A stretch of 64,000 bases of DNA from Notolepis coatsorum (Eukaryota > Chordata > Actinopteri > Aulopiformes > Paralepididae), in the NCBI GenBank assembly GCA_963971535.1, contig OZ020589.1, forward strand, positions 82,980,860 to 83,044,859. The letters run 5' to 3'. Numbering within the stretch: the stretch's first letter is position 1; each line of letters begins with the position of its first letter. Positions 11,561-22,570 of the stretch are shown piece after piece. A model generated the notes under the pieces. The model saw only the letters and a program-made list of their open reading frames with translations. It was not told where the DNA came from and did not search any database. A program made the translations under genes and the position numbers.

Positions 11561-12688
11561 TTGTCAATTCTGATTGACAAGCTAAAAGCAATTGGTTTTG
11601 ATAGTCTATCAGTGAGCTGGATGCAATCCTACCTTGAGGGGAGGGAACAGATGGTGGAGGTAAACGGTACCCTATCCCCCCCCCTCACAGTGAGCTGTGG
11701 TGTTCCACAAGGAAGCATACTAGGACCGCTACTGTTCCTAATTTATGCAAATGACATGTCGTCAGCTTGTGACTGCAACTTGTTCCTGTTTGCGGACGAC
11801 TCAGCCCTGCTGGTCTCTGACAAGAACAAGTTACAGGTTGAAAAAACCCTCAGCTCGGAACTAGGCAGAATCTGCATATGGCTCGCTGATAACAAACTAT
11901 CATTACACATGGGCAAAACAGAGTCCATTCTCTTCGGTTCAAATAACAAACTCAGCAAGACAGACGGCTTCTCAGTTACAGTGGGTGACAATATTGTCAC
12001 AAGGAAAGATGAAATTACCTACCTGGGTTCCATCCTAGAGGCTAATCTCTCCTGTGACAAAATGGCATCCAATGTAATAAAAAAAGTCAACCAACGAACT
12101 CGATTCTTGTACCGGATCTCCTCTCTGGTAAACAAGAATACCCTGAAGACTCTGGCAGGAGCACTCATTCAGGGGTACTACGACTATGCTTGCACCTCAT
12201 GGTACCAAAGCACCTCAAAGGCGCTAAAAACAAAATTACAAACATCTCAAAACAAACTGGTCAGACTACTGCTTGACCTTACTCCTAGAACCCACCTCAC
12301 CCCTGCCCACTTCGACAACCTAGGATGGCTTAGCGTAGACGACAGAGTACAGCAACTTGCAATGGGCCTGGTCTACAAGATACACTACACGACCAAGGTA
12401 CCCATGTACATGTCAAAATACTTCCCAAAGGTCAGTGAATACCACGATCACAACACCAGAGGGAGCTCCACAAATCATGTTAAACCCAGATTCGGCTCAA
12501 ATAAGGGACTAAACACGTTTCGCAATTATGCCACATCAATGTGGAACGCCCTACCCAAAGCTGTAAAGGAATGTGGATCACTACCCACTTTCAAAACCTC
12601 TCTCAAGGGACACCTACGGGAGCAATTCAACACTGGCCCCTGTAAATATCCTAACCCAACCCCCTCCAATGTACAGTCATTTACCTAG
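11561..12688 (+). pseudogene. LINE reverse transcriptase, C-terminal 376 residues
   Basis: One uninterrupted frame. RT motifs in order: the SILIDKLKAIGFD helix, block B CGVPQGSILGPLLFLIYAND (about 11693-11753), catalytic FADD at 11789-11800, then ADNKLSLHMGKTESILFGS and YLGSILEANLSCD. The connector and C-terminal domain carry YYDYACTSWY and the closing FRNYATSMWNALPKAVKEC block typical of CR1/L2-group LINEs. The endonuclease and RT fingers are missing, so the product could not mobilise itself. The frame opens upstream at 11471, but bases 11471-11560 look like flanking element B sequence. Confidence 0.88.
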
Positions 12689-12689
12689 T

Positions 12690-12900
12690 ATGGTTTTGTC
12701 AATAGTCCAATGTACAATTTTGTTTGTTTGTACAGTGTCTCCCCCCCCCCCCCCCCCCTCAATGTACAGTTTTGCTTGTATATACAGTGTGCCCCCCCCC
12801 CCCCCAACCACCTCCAATGTAGATTACCCAGTATGGTTGTCAATATCCCAGTGTACCCAACCCCCCCCCACCCAACCTCCTCCAATGTACAGTTTCTACG
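12690..12900 (+). repeat. Poly-C / CAATGTACAG degenerate tandem repeat in the LINE 3' UTR
   Basis: Four to five units of CCAATGTACAG(T) separated by C runs of 8-18 bases. C-run lengths in an assembly here are unreliable. Confidence 0.8.
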
Positions 12901-13165
12901 TCAAATGTATATACTCCCTTTTCCTGACTCCTTCTGTATCACAAACAGTACTGTATTTGCAAATCTGGTATGTCATAAATGTATAGATGTAGCAGTACTG
13001 ACTATCTGTATGTCATGTATGTCATATATGTCCTGATGAATTGAAAATGGGGGACCCTGATGTAAACAAGACGAAAGTCTTTCTCTGGTCTGCATCCCCT
13101 TAACAATTGTGTGTATTGAGCTGTACTGTATTGTACCCATTCTGCAATCTGTTAATAAAGTTTTC

Positions 13166-13173
13166 AATCAATT

Positions 13174-13210
<37 letters not shown>

Positions 13211-13211
13211 G
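13166..13211 (+). repeat. (CAAT)n LINE tail
   Basis: About eleven CAAT repeats directly after AATAAAGTTTT. This is the 3' tail microsatellite of the CR1/L2-group LINE. Confidence 0.92.
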
Positions 13212-13355
13212 CTGTATAGATTGAAAAGAATATATTGCAATATTGAGCTATGTAACACTTGGTTCAGGGCTCTCCGAGGAGGAGGCACTGAACCAATACA
13301 CACTCAACAATCGAATTGAATCGAATACACACACAATAGAGCAGAACTCCTTTTT

Positions 13356-13900
13356 TTTTTTTTTTATAAAATTTTTATTATTATTCACATGAAACAAGAC
13401 AACACATTAACCACAATCACAATACATAGAACTTCACAAGAAAATAACAAAAACAATAATAATAATACAGACTAACAATTATACAGACAAGAGAAAAGAA
13501 AACAGAGTTCAACCTTCTAAATTTTAATTCCAAGGGGTACTATCTAATAAATGGTCTTTCCCAGTGTTCAGCCCTGATTCCCGGCCGTGTGACCCTATAT
13601 TAATAAAACGTACATCTCCAATCCACCACAAGGACCATTTTTTGCGAACACGACCCGAAAACAGAGCAATGAACCTTCATGAAAAAACAAAAACCTGTAG
13701 AGGTGTTCCATAGACTCACAGAGACCGTGTAAAAGTGGCCAAACAGTGAAGAAATAGTTAAATAGTTAAATAGCTGCCCCCCCATAATATCCCCAGCTAA
13801 ACTCAAGATGACAAGACAAAAGACAAGACAGACAAAAACATTTCCTCCTCCCCCTCCCAAGAGACCGCCGGACTCACCCGAACACGCACCCCAACCCCGC
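13356..13900 (-). other. L1 3' UTR and A-rich tail
   Basis: A 545-bp untranslated region from the ORF2 stop to the T-run (plus strand) at 13351-13365. It carries C-rich patches near 13845-13880 and no coding signature. Confidence 0.8.
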
Positions 13901-16900
13901 TCAGCCGCACACTGCGGTCTTTACCTTCTCAGCTGCTGCGAACCACAGGTCAATTCCAGCCTGCCCCACCCCAATCACCCGGGCTGTGGATATCTCAAGA
14001 TAAATCACATCCAATAGAGTTAGGGACCAGTTAATCATTGTAAGTTTCTCAGGCTCCTTCCATCTCATTGCTATTAGCTTCTTCGCTGCTGTGACGCCCG
14101 CTAGGACAACCCTTTTCAGTTGTACGGACGCGGGTAGTGTCGTTATATCGTTCAGGAGTAGCGTAACAGCTGTGAATGGGATAGTTAAGCCACACAGATC
14201 TGAAAGTTTGTCCGTTATTGACCTCCAGAAGCGGGCCACTGGTGGGCAATCCCAATACATATGCATATAAGTGCCAGTGGCCTTTTGAGAGCACAAAGTA
14301 CACCGAGAGTCGGTTATCAGTCCCATAGCATACAGCTTCCTAGGTGTAAGATAGGTCCTATGAATATAATTAAAATTAATTTGCTGGTGATTGGGGTTGC
14401 GGGAAGATAATGCCACATTTGCCCAAACATCATCCCAGTCAAACTCGGGGTCCAACTCCGGGATATCCACACGCCAGATTGTATCCAATGATACATTTTT
14501 ATACGTGGATTGAATTAAGAGCGTATAAAAGTCGGAGACAAACCCTCTGGATGTCGTCCTGTCCACTCTGAGCCTGAGGAAGGGGTGTGGGTGCAAGGCT
14601 TGAGCCCACGGTACGCCATGCGCCCTCAGTGCTGACCTTAGTTGAAGGTAAAGAAAGAAGGACTCGCCGGGAAGATCATAAAATTCTCTTAAGTCCTGAA
14701 ACGCACGGAGGCCGTTCTTATCATAAATATCCTCCAGAGTATGCACTCCCCTCCTTTGCCATTGAGGAATATTAACCGGCTTGTGTCCAACAAGTAATTG
14801 CTGGTTATTAAAAATTGGAGAGTCCAGGTGCCAAGGGCATTTAACCCCACACGACCTCTGCACATTACGCCACGTTTGGATCACGTGAGTTATGATCGGT
14901 CCATACCTCAGCCGGCATTTAGAAATAGAGACAGTGGAGTACACTACATCCTGCAATCTTAGCGGAGATACCGCCGCCGCTTCTAAGGAGCGCCACGATA
15001 CAGCCTCTACAGGGTCTAGCCAGCACATCAGAGGTCTCAGTGAAAAGGACCAGAAATAAAGTTTAAAATCAGAGATTGCGATGCCCCCATCTTGTTTTCT
15101 ACGTTGAGTAGTAGCCCTTTTGATTCTCGGGCGTTTGTTATTCCAGATAAACTTAGATACCATCGATTGTACCTTGCGCCAGTGGTCTATTGGAGGGGGC
15201 AGGGGGAGCATTGAGCTAATAAAATTTATCCTAGGCAGGATGTTCATTTTGATTATGGAAGCCCGGGCTTGTAAGGAGTTAGGAAGGGACGACCACCTGT
15301 CTAGATCCTGGCGTATTTTATCATAAGTACCCGTGAAGTTGTACTTAGTAGTTTGGTTCAGCGTGGGGAATATCTCTATGCCCAAGTATTTAAAATGTTC
15401 TACTATGGGGATATCAGCTGGTAGTCGTACCGCCTTGGCCAGTTCATTAAGAGGTAGGCAGGCTGATTTGTTCCAGTTAATCTTAAAACCTGACAATTTA
15501 CCAAAGTCGTCGATTATCCTCAATAATTTTGTGGCCGACCGGGAGGGGTCGTCCATGAAAATCAGCAGGTCATCCGCATAGAGAGCAATTTTGTGTGGAG
15601 TATTGTTGACCATTATGGGGACGATGTCCTCCGATTGCCTAATAAATTGGGCCAAAGGTTCGAGGGAAAGCGCGAACAGTCCCGGGCTCAGAGGGCAACC
15701 CTGTCTAGAAGATCTGGAGACTGGAAAGAGTGTGGAACAGTTTTTGCCTGTCAGTATCATCGCAGACGGCGAGGCATACAGGACTTTAATCATATGAATA
15801 AAACTCTTTCCAAGACCCATGACCTCAAGTACCTTCCACAGGTATGACCACTCAAGTCTGTCAAACGCCTTCATGGCATCCAAAGACAGAACTGTGGACG
15901 GAGTTGTATTGTCTTTACTGTTATCGATTACATGCAACAGCCTCCTAAGATTATCTGCAGCCAGACGCCCCGGGATAAAACCAGTTTGATTGCAGTGTAC
16001 CAATACAGACATAAATCTCTGCAGGCGACGGGCCAGCACCTTGGCAAACACCTTTAAATCGGCCCCGAGAAGACTCAAGGGTCTATAGCTACCACAATCA
16101 TTGGGATCTTTGTCCTTCTTGAGAAGTAAAGAAATCAACGCCATATTGACATCTCTTGAGAACTCCCCTTGTTCGATAGCGTAATTGATCATATCGAGCA
16201 TCAATGGACCCAGTTGGTCCCAGAAAGCTAAATACACTTCGGGTGGAATACCATCCCAGCCTGGTGCCTTACCCCTCTGCATTTCAACAATCGTCTCCCT
16301 CAATTCTACGAGAGTAATCGGTCTCCCCAGTTCCTTGGCCTCTTCCTCAGAAATGTGGGGTATCTCAAGCCCGCCAATGAACGATTCAAATTTAGAGTCA
16401 TCAAGATTACCCTCTGAGCTATATAACTGTGAGTAAAACTCTTTAAAAGTGTCATTGATCTTTTTCGAATCAGTAGTGACTGCACCCTGGCTCGTTCTAA
16501 TCGAGGGGATATCGGAGAAATGATCATTTGAGCGTATTTTCATTGCCAATAGATGGCTAGGTCTGGAGCCGTGAAAATAGTAATTTTGTCTTGTCCTATG
16601 TATCAAGAACTCAGACTGTTGTTTAAGTATGGAGTTTATTTCTTTTTTGACTATCTTACGTTGTGTGTTTAGTCGTTCATTATAGTTAGTTTGCAAGGAT
16701 GCGTATAGGTCCGCATATAATGATTCCAGTCCTTCTAGCTTTTTTGACCGGGATTTTCGCAAATTGGAGGCAAATAGTGTGACATGACCCCTGATAAATC
16801 CTTTCAATGCGTTCCACAGGACCCTGGGGTCTTCTACTGTGCCAACGTTGATCTGCAAAAATTCAGCTAGTTTACCCCTGAACTCAGAACAGAAGTCATC

Positions 16901-17671
16901 GTTCTTTAGCAAGGTCGAATTAAAACGCCATCTGGGAGCTCTTGTGGAGAGCCTGCCAAAGGTTGCCGTAAGGAAAATCCCCTTGTGGTCTGAGAGAGCC
17001 AAGGGAACCAATGAGACATCGAAACTATCAAACATATTAGGGGACGCGAATGCATAGTCAATTCGAGAGAAGCTTTTGTGTCTGGCTGACAGGTGAGAGT
17101 AATCTTTGAGGGTGGGGTTGCATAAGCGCCAAAGGTCTGTGAGCCCCGTGTCTTTGGCCCACATCCTAAGGGCCTTAGAGGCCCGTTTTTGGTCGCTCGT
17201 TTCAGAGGGCCCGGACCTATCCATCTCCGCATCCCAGCACGCATTAAAATCGCCACCCACAATGAGAGCGTATCCATTAAGTTCCAACATATTCTTTGTG
17301 ATTGTATTATAGAACGCTGAATCAAATGTGTTAGGAGCATACAATGCTATTATAGCCATCTTCCTATGCAAGAATTCAACTTTTGCTATAGTAATCCTTC
17401 CCTCCGTGTCCGACCATACATCCAAGATTTTTATATCAAGGTTACGTCTTGTAACTATGACTACTCCTTTCGTCTTATCATCGGCTGAAGATGAGGAGAT
17501 AACGTGATATTGCCGATTTGCCAGTCTTGACACGTCACCTACCAATAAATGCGTCTCGCTAAGGAGAGCAAGGTCAATATTTCTCCTCTTCAATAGCCAA
17601 AGGACACTGGCACGCTTGTGTGGGGCGTTAAGCCCTCCTGCGTTCCAAATTAAAATATTCAATTTAGCCAT
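13901..17671 (-). CDS. L1-group ORF2 protein: AP endonuclease, reverse transcriptase, C-terminal zinc knuckle (1256 aa)
   Basis: It nicks target DNA and reverse-transcribes its own RNA in target-primed retrotransposition. The N-terminal APE domain carries N10 (WNAGGLN), E39 (SETH), YAPN 111-114, GGDFNA 139-144, SRIDYAF 202-208 and SDH 227-229, so every catalytic position is present. In the RT, GWDGIPPEVY, QTGFIPGRLAADNLRRL, LSLDAMKAFDRLEW and RQGCPLSPGLFALSLEPL precede catalytic YADD at residues 698-701 (15569-15580). The C-terminal CTLC...H...C knuckle (MYWDCPPVARFW) is intact. The length matches L1 ORF2 (about 1275 aa in human). The start has a strong context (GACCATGG). No internal stop is seen. 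Clade assignment within L1/Tx1 is not certain. Confidence 0.95.
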   Translation of the reverse strand: MAKLNILIWNAGGLNAPHKRASVLWLLKRRNIDLALLSETHLLVGDVSRLANRQYHVISSSSADDKTKGVVIVTRRNLDIKILDVWSDTEGRITIAKVEFLHRKMAIIALYAPNTFDSAFYNTITKNMLELNGYALIVGGDFNACWDAEMDRSGPSETSDQKRASKALRMWAKDTGLTDLWRLCNPTLKDYSHLSARHKSFSRIDYAFASPNMFDSFDVSLVPLALSDHKGIFLTATFGRLSTRAPRWRFNSTLLKNDDFCSEFRGKLAEFLQINVGTVEDPRVLWNALKGFIRGHVTLFASNLRKSRSKKLEGLESLYADLYASLQTNYNERLNTQRKIVKKEINSILKQQSEFLIHRTRQNYYFHGSRPSHLLAMKIRSNDHFSDIPSIRTSQGAVTTDSKKINDTFKEFYSQLYSSEGNLDDSKFESFIGGLEIPHISEEEAKELGRPITLVELRETIVEMQRGKAPGWDGIPPEVYLAFWDQLGPLMLDMINYAIEQGEFSRDVNMALISLLLKKDKDPNDCGSYRPLSLLGADLKVFAKVLARRLQRFMSVLVHCNQTGFIPGRLAADNLRRLLHVIDNSKDNTTPSTVLSLDAMKAFDRLEWSYLWKVLEVMGLGKSFIHMIKVLYASPSAMILTGKNCSTLFPVSRSSRQGCPLSPGLFALSLEPLAQFIRQSEDIVPIMVNNTPHKIALYADDLLIFMDDPSRSATKLLRIIDDFGKLSGFKINWNKSACLPLNELAKAVRLPADIPIVEHFKYLGIEIFPTLNQTTKYNFTGTYDKIRQDLDRWSSLPNSLQARASIIKMNILPRINFISSMLPLPPPIDHWRKVQSMVSKFIWNNKRPRIKRATTQRRKQDGGIAISDFKLYFWSFSLRPLMCWLDPVEAVSWRSLEAAAVSPLRLQDVVYSTVSISKCRLRYGPIITHVIQTWRNVQRSCGVKCPWHLDSPIFNNQQLLVGHKPVNIPQWQRRGVHTLEDIYDKNGLRAFQDLREFYDLPGESFFLYLQLRSALRAHGVPWAQALHPHPFLRLRVDRTTSRGFVSDFYTLLIQSTYKNVSLDTIWRVDIPELDPEFDWDDVWANVALSSRNPNHQQINFNYIHRTYLTPRKLYAMGLITDSRCTLCSQKATGTYMHMYWDCPPVARFWRSITDKLSDLCGLTIPFTAVTLLLNDITTLPASVQLKRVVLAGVTAAKKLIAMRWKEPEKLTMINWSLTLLDVIYLEISTARVIGVGQAGIDLWFAAAEKVKTAVCG

Positions 17672-17975
17672 GGTCGAGCTTGTATAAATGCGTAGAGAAC
17701 ATACCAGTGCAGCCAGGCTGAGTACAGAGGTGCTGATCCCGGCGGGCCCGGACGGTCAATCCCAGGAGTTCAGAGGAGGAACAATTACACACATTTAAGA
17801 CAACAGTACATAAAACACATAAAAATACCACCCCAGCTACAGCCCCCCCTCCTTCTACTCTAAACCCTACCCCACCCGTCCTATTATAAGGCCCCCTATA
17901 CCCACTCTCCAATCCCCACCCTATGCCCCATCCACTGAGGATGGTCATCTTCCTATCACTTCCCACTAGAGACAT
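17664..17975 (-). other. 103-codon open frame ending inside the ORF2 start
   Basis: An open frame upstream of ORF2 whose TAA stop overlaps the ORF2 initiator in ATGGCTAA. No domain is recognised and composition is Gly/Val-rich, so it may not be a protein. The geometry could permit termination-reinitiation onto ORF2, as is known for overlapping stop-start junctions in some other LINEs. Inference only. Confidence 0.25.
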
Positions 17976-18059
17976 GGATCAATAAGACGCTCCCCACTCC
18001 AACCCCCCTCTAAATAAACCCCTGAGTAAACCCCCACTAGTCCAATAAACACAAATAAT

Positions 18060-19080
18060 AATAAAAATAAAATTCAATAAAGATATCGGTCGAAACCCAC
18101 CTGAGCCCTGGCCCCAACATGAGACAACCATAATGGTAAAAATAGCCATTATTAAATAATAACTCCACATCAACCTGCAACCATCTATTTCCGAATCTGC
18201 GCTTCAACGTCGCATTGTAATAGCCCAAAAGGTTAGGAAAATTCAAAACAAAATTAAATTAAAGCATCCCAGCCGATAGTCTAAGGCAGGATCGGGTCAC
18301 AGGTTAATTGTGCAAAATTGTGTGAACAATGTCAATTAAACAATGAAAAAAAAAAAAAAAAAAGGAAGGGAAAAAAAAGGTGTTATGGTCAAAGTGCACC
18401 CCTCTAGCTGTCCCTCTGATCAGGCACAACGGCTGAAATGACATAACCTATGTAAGAATAGAATTAAACACATTCATTAATTAATTAATTAATCCGGGGA
18501 TGGTAATAGGCAACACCTGACACCACCTGTTATCATACATTGTTTCAATAAAGATATCGGTCGGAGCAGTTAGTCCAAGGTAGGATCGAATCACAGTTAA
18601 ATTGCTCATTCAAATGCCATTAAAACAGCGACAATAATTATTATATAATTACTCAGCATCAACCCTGTAACCATCTACCTTGGAGTCTGCATATTAATGT
18701 CGCAACGTTATAGCATAAATGGATCACGGAAAATTCAAAACAAAATTAAGGCAAACCAGCAGTTAGTCCAAGGTAGAATCGGATCACATTTAAATCGCGC
18801 ATACAGATGACATAAAAACAGCGACAATAAGAAAGAAAAAAGAAAGGAAAAGAGGGGCATGGCTAAAGTGCAAGCCATATAACCATATAGCCATGAAGTG
18901 CAAGCCATACCCGACCCAACCTGTTATCATATATTGTATATGCATATTCAACCGACCTTGGCTTCTACTATGGATCCCAAAGTTCAAAACAACCTGGATA
19001 TAAAAATAAAAGCATACCAGAAGTTAGTTAGGGATTCGATCACTCTTGAATTGTGCAAACCAATGTCCCTTTGAACAGCA
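18060..19080 (-). repeat. Degenerate tandem repeats in the L1 inter-ORF spacer
   Basis: Repeated words include AAAGATATCGGTCG (18080, 18549), ACCATCTA...GTCGCA with AAATTCAAAACAAAATTAA (18178-18265, 18668-18752), and GTTAGTCCAAGGTAG..TCG (18570, 18763) with looser copies at 18275 and 19023. The larger period is roughly 470-490 bp, with shorter sub-copies. No protein is encoded. Confidence 0.75.
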
Positions 19081-19430
19081 ACAGCAACTAAAATACGTAA
19101 CCATTAACGGGTCTCGAATGTCTCAGCGCAGACTATAGACGAAGCCCGCTGGTTAGCCCGAGGCTAGCGCGTAAGCTAGTGATGAATCCGGATAGCACGT
19201 TAGCCTATTATGTACATTGTTCAGCTAGCTCGTTAGCTTCCAAAGAGGCGATACACAAGTACGACCATGAGGTCAGCTTTAGCAAGTAACAGAAGTCATT
19301 GGGAAGCACCGCCAGTTGGATGGGCATTGGGCAGTTAGCATGTCTGGGCATGACAGCAAGTATTTGTGAACAGTCGGCCTAATCAATGCATATAGGCCCA
19401 AACCGCCAAGTCACTCACCCGCCATAGATA

Positions 19431-20345
19431 TCAAGCAACAGACTCGGGTGTCTCCGCGAGATATTCCTTCGCTCTAGCCAACGACCAAAACAAACGCTGA
19501 CCACTGACCTTCTCCAACACAGATAATTTCGCGGGAGCGAATAACGTGGGCCTCAGGCCTAGTTTCCATAGCTTAGTCAGGACCACCTTGTATTCGGCTC
19601 TCTGTGCTTGAACCTCCGGTGTAAAGTCCTCGAAAATGGCCACTTTGTGATCGCCAAGCCTCAGATTACCCCTTCTGGTACGAGCCGACCGCATGATGAG
19701 ATCTCTCTGCTGGAGTCTGTTCAGCTTGACTATGATGGGCCTCGGCTCTTTGTTCACGCCGGGAGAAAACCTGCCCGCTCTGTAGGCCGATTCACAGATA
19801 GGAGGCAAAGGGAGGACGTCCGTCCCTAGTATCTTCTGCAGCAGTTCGGGCACGGTCTCAGAGAGACGGCCCTCACCGCTGGTCTCCGGTACTCCAACAA
19901 TCCTGACGTTGTGGCGTCTATCCCGGGACTGCATCTCCTCCATTGCCGACTGTAGTTTGTTGACTTCAGCCTGCCTAGCCAGCAGGGCGGATTCGAGACC
20001 CGCCATCTTCTCACACTGTAATGATACCTCCGTCGTTAGCATGGCTATTTCGTTAGCATTAGCCGATGAGGCAGCGTGAATCGTCTCCATCTTGTCTGTC
20101 AGCGGGACTACCGCCAGCCGTATTTCTTCTGATATCTCACGACGGAGGCTGACACAGAAATCCGCCAACACTTTCTTCTGTGCTTCAGCGATGCGTGTCT
20201 CAGAGTCTGCGTGTAGCTTGGTCATGACCAAGAGCACAGCTTCGCTTAACTCCCCGACAGCGGGAGACGGTGTGGCTAGGCCCGGCGGTGACGGCTTGCT
20301 GGTTGTGGCGCATGGTTTCATGGCTCTGGTTTCCACCCCCGTCAT
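19431..20345 (-). CDS. L1-group ORF1 protein, RNA-binding chaperone (304 aa)
   Basis: It coats the element RNA and forms the RNP with ORF2. Residues 1-30 are Pro/Thr-rich, about 32-140 form a heptad-rich coiled coil (EAVLLVMTKLHADSETR to NKLQSAMEEMQSRD), and the RRM begins with RRHNVRIVGVPE at 143-154, the hallmark of L1 ORF1 (Transposase_22 family). The C-terminal domain has REPRPIIVKL-like (KEPRPIIVKLNR), RRGNLRLGDHKVAIFEDF and LFAPAKLSVL blocks. Length is close to that of mammalian ORF1p (338 aa). The 5' UTR upstream is only about 170 bp. No disruptions are seen. Confidence 0.93.
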   Translation of the reverse strand: MTGVETRAMKPCATTSKPSPPGLATPSPAVGELSEAVLLVMTKLHADSETRIAEAQKKVLADFCVSLRREISEEIRLAVVPLTDKMETIHAASSANANEIAMLTTEVSLQCEKMAGLESALLARQAEVNKLQSAMEEMQSRDRRHNVRIVGVPETSGEGRLSETVPELLQKILGTDVLPLPPICESAYRAGRFSPGVNKEPRPIIVKLNRLQQRDLIMRSARTRRGNLRLGDHKVAIFEDFTPEVQAQRAEYKVVLTKLWKLGLRPTLFAPAKLSVLEKVSGQRLFWSLARAKEYLAETPESVA

Positions 20346-20532
20346 CGTAGAAAGTCGAAAAAAGTCGATGAATGTATACTAAACACGACGACTTAGCAAA
20401 CAAATAAAAAACAAATAAAAATAAAATAAAGACTAATGGGGAGAAACGTATATTCAGCACGGTAGAAGGGAGCTCATGTGAAACACGTCTACTCCATGAT
20501 CGCTCAGCTCCGCCCTAGCAGAACTCCTTTTT

Positions 20533-22565
20533 GAAGTTCTACTCACCTTGACAATCTAAGGAGGAGGCTCTGAAACTCTGAGGAGGCCCCCTCACAGGGA
20601 AGGAGAGTCCGAACTCACAGAAGCACTTCTCCCCGAGGAGGAGCTTCGTGAGGAGGAGCTCTGACAACTCCCTGAAACAGATCCATAACATGGACATGAA
20701 CAACCCACGGAAGTCTTACCAACAGAGACGCGCTCAGTGACATACTCTATGGCGGGGGAATTTCCGCGGTGCACACGCCCAATCTTCCAGGGCGTGGGAC
20801 CAGGAAACTACCCTCCCCCCCCCCCCTCTTACCCTGTAACGTGCCGAACAGCAACGTAACAGGAACCTTGAAGGACAGGAGGTTTTAACCCCTGACCAAT
20901 CAGAAAAGGGGAGGAAAGGATTACCAGTTCACCCCTTTACGACCCCACACCCATGATACGATGTAATGACAAGTAGAGCATGACACAGTCATAGCCTGCT
21001 ACATGAAGCATCGAAAAGCCTCACATAGCTCATGTGCTAACCTGCTATCTGATTTTTACTAAGGAAAAAACACAGAACAGAGAGGGCCCCCTTTAAGAGC
21101 CCCGGTACCAGACTTACATATGTGCTTCTGTGGGCCAAACCTAACCCAGTTGTAGATCACAAGACACACACAACCCTTCATCACAACAAAAAATGGCAAA
21201 AGTACACTCTTGCTACAGAGGAACGCCGTTTTTCATAACGAGAGAATACAGAATCCTCGATTACGTATTGGCCACAGGCCTTGCCAAGCACACATGATAA
21301 GTGACCAAACAATCTTTTCTTTAGGAAAAAATAGTTTCTCAAGCGGAAAGCACAACCCCAGGAATTAAGCAGAGGGTTACATTGTATCCCCACAAACAGT
21401 GACACAATATATTGTAAACAACATGTCTGAGAGGAGGGTGGGGAAGCCCCAGGGAAACCGGGGGGACCACCCCTCCTTACTTACCCTTGATACGACCAAG
21501 TTGAACAGGTAACCCTGTTAATATGTGAACACACTGTTCATTGTCATTACAGGCTGAGAAAAGAATTCATTCCTCAATCACATGTCACTAAGCATAGCTT
21601 CATAGGTCAATTAACCCCCTTAGTTGTGAGTTCACGTTACATGAACCCACATGTTCTCATCACAACTAACCAGATCATTTTTACACATGTAAACAACAAC
21701 CCGATTTCAATGGAGAGAGAAGCTATACCAGTGACAAGACAATTCACACACAACACGCGTCGTATCCTCAATGTATTGCAGCAACACACGTTTTGGAAAA
21801 CATTGTTATTACAAAACATTTAGAATGGAAGGAAAGAAGAAGTGTTTAAAGTCCGGTCGGGACCTTCCTACCCTGAGCGCAGGCCAAGAGAACTGCAATC
21901 TGGCTAACGGGACACCGAAGTTGAACACAGCATCTCCTGTGTTGGCGACGAGGGTAATGTCGCTGCGCCACCCAGCCGCTACGTTTCTCCATGTTGACGC
22001 AGTCCTCGCTGGCAGGGCTCCCGGTGTAGGTTCGACTAACATCCTCTGTCAAAGATGACGTCGTAGTCAGAGTGTTTAAGGCATGTTATAGTCATAGAAA
22101 ATGTTCAACAGTGTAGCATTAAGCTAACAGCCGTCCGACTGATAGCAACAAGCTAACGTTTACTAGCCTGGTAAACACAGCGAGCTAGCGCCGCAGCTAA
22201 CAGTTGACTGGCTAACACAGTAGGCCACAACTAGCACGCCAGCTAAGCAGCTATCCGACTGATAGCAACAAGCTAACGTTTACTAGCCTGGTAACACAGC
22301 GAGCTAGCGCCGCAGCTAACAGCTGACTGGCTAACACAGTAGGCCACAAACTAGCACGCCAGCTAAGCAGCTATCACCTGAACTGTACACAACGACATAA
22401 CAACCCACACTTCAGACAGGCCGCTGTCCAAGTCCCTCCCCTAAGAGGGAAAAGAAAAAGAATGTCAAACACAGTTTTCAACGGTGATCCAGACATACAG
22501 CGGGGCCAGCACAATTCCCATTTCGGGCTGCAGCCGACTTTGAGCATGGAACTCCCGATAAAGAA
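20533..22565. other. Element B interior, no recognised gene
   Basis: Mixed-composition sequence resuming directly after the L1 target duplication. Open frames are short and lack domains. It includes a GC-skewed stretch near 20.8 kb and the 120-bp tandem duplication at 22134-22375. Confidence 0.5.
22134..22375. repeat. Two-copy 120-bp tandem duplication rich in GCTAAC/GTTAGC words
   Basis: TCCGACTGATAGCAACAAGC starts at 22134 and again at 22254. The second copy differs by a few bases. The unit holds many AGCTAAC, GCTAGC and CTAACA words. Confidence 0.9.
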
Positions 22566-22570
22566 GATCC

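Larger units (their letters stand above)
11560..13211 (+). mobile_element. 5'-truncated CR1/L2-group LINE
   Basis: The reverse-transcriptase C-terminal half is followed by a 3' UTR and an (AATC)n tail. The 5' end lies inside the RT domain (SILIDKLKAIGF), as expected for incomplete reverse transcription. The last ~160 bases match the tail at 2275-2405, linking the two copies. The 3' UTR has poly-C/CAATGTACAG repeats. No clear target duplication was found. Confidence 0.87.
13356..20516 (-). mobile_element. Full-length L1-group LINE with both ORFs open and 16-bp target duplication
   Basis: A 7.16-kb element on the minus strand flanked by AGCAGAACTCCTTTTT at 13340-13355 and 20517-20532. Structure: 5' UTR (20516-20346), ORF1 (20345-19431), an unusually long inter-ORF spacer (19430-17672), ORF2 (17671-13901), and a 3' UTR ending in an A-rich tail (T-run on the plus strand after 13350). 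The 5' end (AGGGCGGAGCTGAGCGATCA) looks complete rather than truncated. It is inserted in element B. Both reading frames are uninterrupted and all catalytic motifs are present, so the copy is recent. Confidence 0.93.
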
